A stretch of DNA of 17,658 nucleotides. Origin: Hyphochytrium catenoides. Taxonomy: Eukaryota; Sar; Hyphochytriomycetes; Hyphochytriales; Hyphochytriaceae. The notes below the pieces were generated by a model. That model searched no databases and had not been told where the DNA came from. It saw nothing but the letters and a program-made list of their open reading frames with translations. This document shows positions 9,060 through 17,658 of the stretch, piece after piece; position 1 is the first letter of the stretch; each line of letters opens with the position of its first letter. Made by a program: the position numbers and the translations under genes. The stretch is from contig FLMG01003376.1 of assembly GCA_900088475.1 (NCBI GenBank), positions 1-17,658 on the forward strand. The letters are read 5' to 3'.

Positions 9060-10951
9060 AGAGAGAGAGAGAGAGCGTGCGCGCGAGAGAGAGAGGTGCG
9101 AAGGGCGTAAAGGGACAGTACAAGCTAAGCTGGGACAATTCAAGGACGACAGTCCGCAGGCAGCAGGATACCTTTGCCTCCTATCTGCTTCTTCAGCACT
9201 TGGACATCCTTCGCCGTGACATGACCATATTTGTTTAGAGTTGGGAGAAGATCTTTGGCGGTAGCGTCTCCAGGAAGAAGGCTAAGGAAGACAAAGCGCG
9301 TGGGTCTGGACGGCTCTTCAAGCTCTTTTTTACCGTTATCTGATGCCTCCTCTTTGACCTTCTTCTCAGGTCCTTTGGTCGTCTTTTCTCCGCCTGTTTC
9401 TCCCCTGGATAATGCCTGGTTTCCTTCAGGCCCAGGTCCCGGGCCCGGTAGCTTCGGGCGCTGGCTGGCATCTTCTTGTTTCTCGTTTTTGGCAGGAGGA
9501 CTCGGAAGGGGCTGCCTTTGCTGGGTACTCTTAGGTTCTGCTGGCTTCTGCGCCGTTGCTGGGGGAGGCTTGGCTGGGGGAGTGGCCACCGTGGTGAGGA
9601 GCGCCCGAAGAGAGCGCTCAATCGCCCTTGACTTCTCTTCTTTTAAGTGTGACGCCGCTATTGCTTTTACCTGAGCAGCCACAGAGCAAACACAGTCAGT
9701 CACATGAGGGGACTAATGAGCGAGAGAGAGCATCGAGCCGTCGAGACAATGAATGGAATGGCTTCGCTGACGACAAGTCCTTAGAAGTAGCCTGATCGAG
9801 CACAGAAGACGTATCCGCAGGAAAGGAGCGATACCAAGAAGCGTGAGTGCAGGGAGCGAGAGAGAGAGATAGCCTGATCGAGCACAGAAGACGTATCCGC
9901 AGGAAAGGAGAGATACCAAGAAGCGTGAGTGCAGGGAGCGAGAGAGAGAGAGAAAAAGAAGTGTAGGGGGAAGGAAGATGGTCAGGATGGAGAAACAGGT
10001 AAACGCCTGATACCTTGTCCCTGACATCATTCCCTGCTGCTGGTTCTCTGATCAGTGCAGTGATGGCTCGAATGGAATGTACGCGGATTGCTTGGTCATG
10101 CTCAGGACTAGCAAACTTCAGCAGGGCATCCACACTCTCAGAGATGTGCTCCGGGAACAAGGATATATGCTAATGTAGGAGAACGATCGCTTAGCGTGAG
10201 ACAGCGGACAAGAGAAAGAGCATAATGAGGGAGAACGTGGAAGTGTAGCAGTCCTGGAGGTCGGAGTAAAAAGGTGTATCTATAGAAGAGAAAGGGAGAG
10301 AGACTAAGAGAGGGCAAGAAAGAGACAGAGCGCATTGAAGCTAAGATAATAGCTTGGTCTCGGTGTTCTATCAGACAGATGCGAATAAAATAGTCTAGAG
10401 GAAGGTAGGTAGAGAGATGAGTGTCTTCTGAAGAGGACAAAACATTGCTGCTGGGCACTGAAGAAAGGCTGTAAGACCTTCGTAAGGATCTGTGAGGCTA
10501 CTCCGATGGTCCGGACATTGCTCTTGGCATCTATGTAGGGAAAGTAGTTAGAAAACTACGGAGCCTGACACCTTTTGTGACACTCCTGAGAAATAAGCAA
10601 GAACTGCTGAACGACATACGGAGAAGGAGCGAGAGAGAGAAATGCGGCGAGAGATGGAGCGAGAGAGGAGATAATGGAGAAAAGACTGATCCCTTCACTC
10701 GCCTTACCGACTGCATTGAGTGTGGATAATATTCTGCTAAATGCCTTGGCATGTTCTTGCCCGATCGTGCCTCCTTTCGGTCTTGATAGTGCTGTGTCTA
10801 TGGAATATAGCACGGTGATGGGATCTGCTAGATACCAAGCGGTGCGATGCATGCAGCCAATCCGAGAGGAGCAGTTCTTAGAGACGAGGAGGGAGTAACC
10901 CATGCCTTTCCTACATTAGTGCGCACCTCGACTTTCTTTTGGAGACGACAT
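4476..10951 (-). CDS. API5-like ARM / triple-RRM / RS-rich RNA-binding protein, 12 exons
   Basis: Exons in reading order: 10951-10927, 10824-10708, 10530-10478, 10169-10014, 9670-9172, 8796-8612, 8457-7889, 7530-7448, 7196-6903, 6758-5261, 5051-4930 and 4723-4476 (TAG). The model gives about 1282 residues. Residues about 9-150 look like the helical repeats of API5 (KSNVRTIGVASQILTK, LFPEHISESVDALLKF, AIRVHSIRAITALIRE). RRM1 is about 242-328 (RFVFLSLLP, then CYAFVSY), RRM2 about 332-413 (KVLVEPC, then RLSITFH) and RRM3 about 514-585 (KVEVRRV, then DRIMVLGF); introns split each RRM and the halves join in frame. The tail (about 590-1282) is rich in RS/SR, Arg and Pro, with an acidic run near 1100-1140, and ends SPPPHRYRR. 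A nuclear splicing or mRNA-processing role is inferred. Weak points: the start (ATG 10951 with a 102-nt intron, or ATG 10903 without) and the donor at 10477 (GTCTTA). Confidence 0.82.
9027..9094. repeat. (GA)n / (CT)n tract in the RRM1-splitting intron
   Basis: An interrupted GA repeat on the + strand, meaning CT on the sense strand of the RRM gene. It lies inside intron 9171-8797, which separates the two halves of RRM1. A short GCGCGC interruption sits near 9078-9084. Confidence 0.85.
9789..9952. repeat. Two-copy 82-bp tandem repeat in an intron
   Basis: Copy 1 is 9789-9870 and copy 2 is 9871-9952. Both start AGCCTGATCGAGCACAGAAG and end in a GA run. I find one substitution inside the unit (C at 9829, A at 9911), plus the boundary base after the GA run. 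The repeat lies in intron 10013-9671 of the RRM gene, between the ARM-like part and the proline-rich linker. It looks like a recent duplication. No coding role is supported. Confidence 0.9.
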
Positions 10952-12994
10952 GGATCTTCGGTAGGCGTATCAGTCAGGGACAAATGGCCTTAGCAGATAG
11001 CGAAAATCAACTAATGACAGGCCAGCGCTTCATGTGGAATCAGGAGGATGGTAGAAACAACCAAAGCTATAAAGGTTAGCCGCCACGGCAGCAGCCTACG
11101 TGCCAAGTGACATGCTGAAATAGTCTGAGATTCAGCGGACAGGTATCTCCTTCTGCGGTGAAGTCACAGCTGCTGCACATGGAGATCGGATCTCTTTCTA
11201 GGGCGTTGAGACTCTGGAGATCTGAAGCTTGAAGCTTCGGCCGAAGATTTTTTGTCATCGTATTTCTTTGGGATTGCAAGCGAGGGAAGGCTCCTGGCGC
11301 CACAGGGATAGGTCTCCTCTCACTGTGGCCTAACACTCAATCTATCAATGTAGATGGGGGTGACCCCAACGAGACGAAGTGGGAGGAGGTGAGGTTACCC
11401 CTTCGCAGTGTTAATCTTAGGGTTACATAATTCGGAATATATATATGCACATCAGTGACCATACCAAAGTAACAGCAAACGATCGAGAATAATGGAATAA
11501 TGGGACGCTTGGGGCTGGCCGTTAGCGGACGGCGTTATGGGCGTTCTTCCAGATCCCAGATCTCCGAAGCTCAATTCTCTGTCTCCACGTCTCCACCAGA
11601 CAGTGCAGATCTAATCTTCATAGCAGTGCAGTTCAACAGAGACATCATCGCTCTGAGGCAGCTTGGGCCCCGGCGGTAGCTGATAACGAGTAAGATTAGA
11701 CACCTTTCTTCTTCGTTCTTGATCGTTGAGGTTACTCGCTTGTTGCTACGTGACTTTGCCTAAGAAAAGCGGTTCTGAAGGAAGCGTATCTCATCAAGAG
11801 ACATATGCCTCTACTCGCATCTCGTCACAACTCAACTCACTCTTCGCGAATAAGAGAAGTAAGCTTGACCTGTGGGTGGCCGCGCTCAGCAGTCTTAAGC
11901 TAGGCATGTGACCTATATTTAGACTAAACCTTGTTGGATGATAGTGCTCTGCTCTTTCACCTCCAACGATGGATCCGCATCTGCTAGCTTGCTGCGGCCT
12001 ACCCGCAACGAGGCTCATAATTCGAGGGCCACATTATAGCATCATGACGTAGTCAGTGAAAGCTCTGGGATGTACCCGTAGCAGGGCGCTCTTTCTGAGC
12101 AGCTCGTAAGCTGTGCAATACATTTCTCTCAATAGTTTACCAGGAAGAGGAATCTTGGCCGTCGCTCCGGGAGTCTATGCCCCACGTCCCACTCAGGTCA
12201 ATTGTGGCAACTTCAGCAAGATTGGGCGTGGACGCGAGCTGGGCCCGTCGTCTTAGTGGGCGTCTCTGCTCTAAATTTTCACTCTGTGCTAGTGGGCACC
12301 AAACGTCTCTGGGCAGAATGATAAGCTCCCTTATACGCTGAGACGATAAGGGCTCTATCACCTCGTGTTCTCACTCCGCCCTGCACTATTATACTCTTCC
12401 CAGTGCTTCCACAGCTTCCTCGGTGCTACCCTCTCCCTTCTTCTCCGTTTCTCTCTACCAGTCTGGGTATTGCGTGCTATCGCATAGAGCGATGTCCGGT
12501 CTATCGTATTCTCCTTTGTAGAGCTACCCGGTGATCAGTCTTTTCCAAGTTCCCTTCTTCTGTATGGCCACGGCACCTTCTTCGTCCTCATGAGATCCCT
12601 CTGCCCCTTCTCCTGCCACTCTATATGCGTCTTTCCCCCTCATGTTGGCCAAGGTTTCCTAGCGTTGGACTTTCAGGACCATTCTTATCCAAGAAGCCGA
12701 GCATGGAATGAATCATTGATTATCTTAAGCTTTGTTAAATATCTCTCCTCCTCCTCCTCCTGTGGTCAGAGCAAGTCAGTTGTCCATAAAGCTGCGATGT
12801 AAAAAGGACGCGTACGTTCGGATCTTCTCTCTCTACAAAACCTTCTACTTTCAGGTTTACCCTTTCTAAAGGGTGAGACACGAGTAGGATTAAGGGAAGA
12901 ATGACGGGAAGGCGAGAGAGAGAGAGACAGGAAAGGCTAAGGCTAGCAATCCTTTCCTCTCCTTGCATTGCCTCTATTCAAGCCTGCCTGTCAC
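10952..12994. other. Gene-poor interval between the two minus-strand genes
   Basis: About 2 kb between the stop of the MYND-PDZ gene (12995) and the chosen start of the RRM gene (10951). Only short open frames occur, none with a recognisable domain, and no chain of exons with matching phases could be built on either strand. Long CT/GA tracts are mostly absent, unlike in the introns. A short alternating AT run sits near 11440. The promoter and 5' UTR of the RRM gene and the 3' UTR of the MYND-PDZ gene should lie here. A small or non-coding RNA gene cannot be excluded. Confidence 0.55.
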
Positions 12995-15900
12995 TCAGAT
13001 TTCCGCCTCCATGCTATCCAACGCCAATCGCTTTTGCCAGCGCAGCAGCACAGGCTTCGAGAGAGTCTTTAAAGTCCTTAAGCTCTGCTCAAAGCCAATC
13101 TCCCATGTGCTAATACCGTTGATCGTGAGGAGAATGTCTCCAGGGGAGACCAGAGCCAGGTCAGGATAGTTGCCTTTCCCTGTCAACCTGCTAACGACGG
13201 GCAAATGGCTGACATCGTCCTCGTAAAGAGAGAGCCCCAGCGGTCCTTGCAACCAGTTTGTGTTAAACTGCCCTTCCTGCATTGAGTTTGATCGCAAGAG
13301 AACCTCACTGTTAGGGGCTGAGGACTGGCCCTCCGTCGGCCTTGGAGCAAGTCCTCCTGCTGGGTCATAGGGCCGCCGGAACACTAGAGTTACTGGCTTT
13401 ACGGCCGAGCCTAATAAGTTAATGATCTCATCAAAGTTCTTCCCTTCTACGGCGCTGCCTCCAGCCCTGATAAGGAGATCTCCCTTGTTCACTTTACTGA
13501 TCTCTGGGCAGACAGACCGGCCAGTGAGCCTTCGCACGCAAGGAAGACCCGTAAGCCCGTCTTTTTTCATTGTGATACCCAGTGGCCCTTCCGTCCAGTG
13601 GAAGGAATATTCATCGCCAGGAAAGGACGGTGACGAGAAAGACGGAGTAGGAGAGGAAGAAGGAAAGGAAGAATGTATAGGGGGCGAGGGAACAGGTTGA
13701 GGCGGCATTGGAGCCGATTGCCGTGTGATGCTGATGGTTTGACTCCCGTCTCTGTGCGCTGGAGAGTTCTGCTGCTCGCCTCCATAGCCTCTGCTTCCTC
13801 TGCTAGGAGGTCGCTCAGATGTGTACGTAGAGGCCAAAGAAGATGCAGGAGGCGGTGAAGGAGAAGAAGCCACGGGTCCACCAAAGGCGGAAGCATAACT
13901 AGATGGTGGAGCTTGCTGCCAATCACTCTGTGAAGCGTAATGGGTTGACGTTGACTGATAGAAAGGAGAGGTTGAAGACGAACCCGTGAAATTTGGCAAT
14001 GGCTGCTGTTCGACCACCGAAGAGTAGGAGGGCTTCTCAACTGCAGAGGAGTAAGGAGGAGAGAGAGGCTCATAGAACGAAGACGGGGCTGCAGGAGGTG
14101 CATTCTGATAAGAAGACGGCGGGGTCTGTCCCTCTTTGAAAAAAGAGGATGAGCCCTTTCCTGTGGTCTCGAGGGCCGAGGCTGACGAGTAATCTCCGCT
14201 GCTTCCACCTCGAGACAACGCCGCAGTGCCCTGCATGCCTCCTCGCGAAGTCCGTCCTCCGCTGTGTCCTCTAGATAAAGAGGGCGCGGAAGAGGGTCCT
14301 GCATAGGCAGGAGAGTTCAGTGGTGATGCCTCACGCGTCTGGCGACTTTCAGGAGCTGAAGCATCATACAAGCTAGCTGCAATAGGGCCAGACAGAGATG
14401 ATGACAGATGCGTGGAGCCGGAAGAAGCTGGAAAAGCAGACGTCAAGGACGATGAGAGAGACCCCATGTCATTGGCCACAAGAGATTGATTTGAAGGAGA
14501 TTGCGAGAGGGGTGGCGCAAGCGTCGTCGCAATCTGGGAAGGACGGAGCTTCTGAAATCTCAAGATTATCGGCTTCTCCAGCTTAGCTAGAGATTCCATC
14601 ATCTCTGTGTAGCTCATACCAAAGGCAGACGTAGAGTTGAAAGAGAGAAGAAGGTCTCCCACAGCCACTTTCTCTCTCACTTCTCGTGAGCCCTTTCCTG
14701 TCAATCTTTTAACGGAGGCGGTGTGCCTCTGTTCATCTCTCTGGAAGGCAATGCCCAGCGGTCCACCGGCCCAGACCACGGTATACTCTTCTGCCCCGCT
14801 GTCAGAGGATGAAGATGCAGACCGCGAAGAGAGAAGAGAAGCACCATGGGATGTAGAGGTATATCCGCCCCCTGCTCCTGTTGCTTGAGCTGTGCCATTG
14901 AGCATATAGTCGCTGCCACCTCTTGAGTCATAGAAAGAGTCTTCTTTTCCTCCGCCACTTCTCTCTCTTTCAAAGCTATTCCTTTTGTGAGTCTGAGAGG
15001 GAGGGATGGGAGGGCGAGCGTGGGGAGAGACTTCTGGAGTGAGAAATGCTCCCTTTTTCGACGGAGAAGAGGGGATGCTGGACGCCGTTCCGTTCTCCGC
15101 CTCTCCATTGTTTCTGCTTGAGGCAGAAATAGCCCTAGGCACTGGAGAGAGATCCTCCCTAGGGGTTGAAGCTAGAGGAGAGGGACTGAGAGAGAGCTTT
15201 TCTTGCGACTGCTGTCTTCCATTTAAAGGAATTGGAGGAGGAATCTCAAGCGTCTTCAGGTTCTCCGCTGTCAGAAGGCTATCTGTCTTCTTTCTCGCCC
15301 CCTCCTGCCCTGAAGCAGCCCCAGCAGTTGCTGTCGCGGCAGCAGAGGACTGAGCACCTGCATCTCTTTCTCTTCTCCGCTCTCCGCCACTTCTGGACTT
15401 CTTCCCTCCGACTAATCGACTGAACTGCATGACGACCGGCCTCTGGTCAGAAGTGAGGATGTCGCAGACCGCCTTATAACCTATTTGAGAGCACACTTTG
15501 TTGTTGACTAACGTCAGGATGTCGCCCTGAGCTGCATGTTCCAGACCCGAACTTGTCCCTTTGCCTGTCAGGCGCTTGATCATGGGGCGAGAGTCCGCTG
15601 TCTTAGTAAGTACAATCCCTAGAGGCCCATCTTGCCACAGGACCGTGTACATTCTGACCTCTCCCTCTCCTGAGGAGCGAGAGGGCGATGAGCGAGAACG
15701 TGAGGAAGCAGAGTGCACGCGAGAGAAGCGAAGGATGACAGGCTTGGGCAGATCTCGGAGTAGCTTCATGCTGGCATCGAAGCCATTCTGCGCCGTAGAC
15801 TTGTCGTTAAGCGCGATTAGCTCGTCGTTGACCTTAACCACAGCGCGAATCGTCTCGCTGGCACGCTCTGTAACGACAAGAATGGCCGGAATGTTATTCT

Positions 15901-17041
15901 TGCTGCGGACGAAAGAGATACCGAGGTCTCCTTCAGTCCAGGTGACTGTGTATTCCTTGGGCTCAGGAGGAGGAGAGAGAGAAGGAGCCGATAAAGGAGC
16001 AGCCTGAAGTCCAGCGAGCTGCATATTCTGCACTTGCAGCTGCAGTGTCTGCTCTAATTGGGCTAAACGCGACTGCAAAAGTTCTAACTGCTGTGCCTCA
16101 ACACTCGTTCCTCCTCCTCGCCCGCCGCCTTCGTCGTCATCTTCACGGGGTCTTCGTGGCTTCTTAGGCTTCTCTTTCTTTGGTTTTCCTTTTGGTTTGC
16201 TCTTGGCCTTAGCCGCTTTACTAGCAGCAGCGGCAGCCTGCGCGGCTTGTGCGGCCTTTCGAGCCCTGACGGGTATGGATTCATCATCAAAGTCTTCGTC
16301 CGAATCTTCGTCGGAGTCGTCGGAATCATAGTCTGAAGAGCCTGTTTCATCATCCCATGCTGGGGAGAACAGAACACGAAGAGAGAGAGAGAGAGATGCG
16401 GTCAAAAAGAGGGGGCCAACACCAAGGATGGAGCTCCATTTCGAGCAACAACAGATGAGACACAGAGAGGAAGCGAACAGCGAGGTTCTCAGAGAGCTAA
16501 GATCAAAGCTCGGAGGTGCATTAGCAGTAAGAAAGAGTAATGACAACTGCAAAGCGCCAACGAGAGGAAAAGCTGTGCACTGATGAAGAAAGAAGAGCTC
16601 TGGAGCTTCAAAAACTTACCATTTCCATTGATCTTCGCGGTAAAGCAAGCTCTTCGATGATGGACAGCGTTATTCCTGAGGCAAGCCTATGGGTCGAAGA
16701 AGAGAGAGTTATCCAAGCTGTAGAAGTGGAAAGGAGAGAGAAGCCTCCACACAGAGCCTCAGACATCAATAACAGAAAAGAGTGACAAAGAGCACATACA
16801 TAGAGAGATTGGAAGAGAGAAAGCCGCCCAGAGAGGACGACAGAGCGCCAAGCGATCTACTCACCATCGTGCAGTAGTACACTGATTTGCAGTTGTTACA
16901 AGGAAAGTTAGCTCCCAGCTCCCCGCAGTTAGCACAAGCCTCAGACATCGAGGAGCGGCGACTAAGGTGTGAAGACGAGACACTCTCAGTGTCATCATCC
17001 TTCATCTGCCGCAAGGCAGCGAACAAATCGTGGTTTGCCAT
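12995..17041 (-). CDS. MYND zinc finger protein with five PDZ-type domains, 3 exons
   Basis: Exons are 17041-16865, 16686-16620 and 16359-12995 (TGA), with introns of 178 and 260 nt; phases 0 and 1 match. The product is 1202 residues. Residues 36-73 form a MYND finger: Cys36, 39, 48, 51, 57, 61, His69 and Cys73, with the usual VYYC. The usual Trp before the histidine is replaced by Ala. Then follow an acidic Asp/Ser stretch (about 84-108), an Ala/Lys-rich basic stretch (112-151) and a Gln/Leu coiled coil (about 168-200). PDZ-type domains lie at about 217-294, 318-396, 606-685, 998-1077 and 1111-1192. Each has a W-x-x-G-x-LGI/LGL carboxylate-loop motif, a GD/ND-LL turn and a closing KPVxLRF-like strand. 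Ser/Pro/Tyr-rich linkers of about 210 and 310 residues separate domains 2, 3 and 4. It is a likely scaffold; partners are unknown. The gene runs the same way as the RRM gene. Confidence 0.88.
16380..16396. repeat. Short (GA)n / (CT)n tract before an acceptor
   Basis: A GA run on the + strand, CT on the sense strand of the MYND-PDZ gene, sits about 20 bases upstream of the acceptor of exon 3 (CTCCCCAG). It fits the role of a polypyrimidine tract and follows the pattern of the other two genes. Confidence 0.8.
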
Positions 17042-17658
17042 CCTTCTTGCTCCCTACTTCTTTCCTAGCCGGAGGGTTTTTCCCTCAATTGTTATCTAGC
17101 AGGCAACACCAAGCCTTATGACTCCTGGGGCACAGCTTGGAACCGTGGGCCGGCACGCTTGGCCTTACCCCGATCTCAGATCATCTTGGGCTCCCTTCAT
17201 GAGTTCGCAGGCACCCAATTACCCTCCGTCGCCGTCCTTCTCAGAATCTCTACGTTCTAATGCCCCACGAGCTCTTCCAATGCAGCCCAAACGCGCCAGG
17301 CAGAAAAAAAATAATGTAGCCGGCGGTATGGTCGCTGAGAATAAGCGCTCAACGGCTTGCTTTAACAGGAGAGGAGAGCTGTGTCATAGAAAAGATGAAT
17401 CTGGAGCTTGAACAAAAGAGAGGAGATCTATAGCAAAGGGAGCTGCCTAGCAATCTGCAGATGTTATTGAGAAAGCTCTGATTCTCTCTCCTGCAGTCAC
17501 CTGCTGCTGCACTTCCCAATGACAGACGGTACATACAGACACAATTATATCACAGTGCGAGAGAGGAGAGCACGAAGAGAGCAGGGAGCGAGGAAGTAGG
17601 AAGAGAAGACAGAGGAAGAGGAGAAAGGAAAGAGAAAGAGAGAGAGAGAGAGAGAGAG
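17042..17658. other. Upstream region of the MYND-PDZ gene
   Basis: This holds the presumed promoter and 5' UTR of the minus-strand MYND-PDZ gene. An open frame on the + strand (17118-17411) shows no domain, has no recognisable splice partner in the window and is probably chance. From about 17540 to the edge the + strand becomes purine-rich and ends in a GA run of about 22 bases at 17637-17658, similar to sense-strand CT-rich introns of a minus-strand gene. That may be an intron of a further gene or of an unrecognised 5' UTR. Confidence 0.45.

Noticed and set aside
9696-10013. C-terminal extension of the frame 10160-9696 rich in Leu/Ser
   Set aside because: It begins at the GTATCA donor at 10013 and translates the CT-rich intron, including the 82-bp repeat.
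11076-11336. Cys/His-containing minus-strand frame as a zinc-finger exon
   Set aside because: The cysteine spacing fits no finger type I know, and no splice partner in phase was found.
16360-16552. Start of the large PDZ frame at 16552
   Set aside because: 16619-16360 is a GT-AG intron with a CT tract. The true upstream exons complete a MYND finger, which the unspliced start would lose.
16688-16717. Alternative acceptor CTACAG for exon 2 of the MYND-PDZ gene, exon start 16717
   Set aside because: In phase 0 it gives a TAA stop after two codons, whereas the acceptor ending at 16687 supplies the missing MYND ligands with exact spacing.
1-17658. tRNA, rRNA, CRISPR, transposon or viral genes
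   Set aside because: I saw no tRNA-like arms, no regularly spaced repeats, and no transposase, reverse transcriptase or capsid motifs. The only direct repeats are microsatellites and the 82-bp pair.

Overview
The window looks like nuclear DNA of a unicellular eukaryote. Three genes are split by many GT-AG introns, codon use is mixed, GC content is moderate, and there is no operon-like packing. The introns are very pyrimidine-rich on the sense strand and carry long (CT)n tracts. The organism cannot be named from the sequence. Arrays of PDZ-type repeats and an intron-rich PqaA-like gene would fit a protist of the stramenopile/alveolate type, but this is only a guess.

Layout. From the left edge to 4140 (+ strand) lies the 3' part of a gene for a PhoPQ-activated pathogenicity-related (PqaA/PF10142-type) alpha/beta hydrolase. 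Ten exons can be joined with consistent phases; the N-terminal exons are outside the window or not recognisable in 1-323. From 10951 down to 4476 (- strand, convergent with the first gene) is a 12-exon gene for a protein of about 1280 residues. It has an API5-like ARM/HEAT N-terminus, three RRM domains and a long RS/proline-rich tail, so it is probably a nuclear RNA-processing factor. From 17041 down to 12995 (- strand) is a three-exon gene for a 1202-residue protein with an N-terminal MYND zinc finger, an acidic and a basic/coiled-coil segment, and five PDZ-type domains; it looks like a scaffold. About 2 kb between the two minus-strand genes and about 0.6 kb at the right edge hold no gene I can support.

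The exon models were built by hand from splice motifs, reading phase and domain continuity. Each junction used preserves the frame, and domain motifs run uninterrupted across introns, which is the main evidence. The three genes show no obvious shared pathway. The most notable items are the API5-like/RRM/RS architecture, the MYND plus five-PDZ scaffold with a repeated RLTGKG motif, the strand-specific polypyrimidine introns, and one intron in the hydrolase gene that is purine-rich in its first half. I see no mobile element, CRISPR array, tRNA or rRNA.
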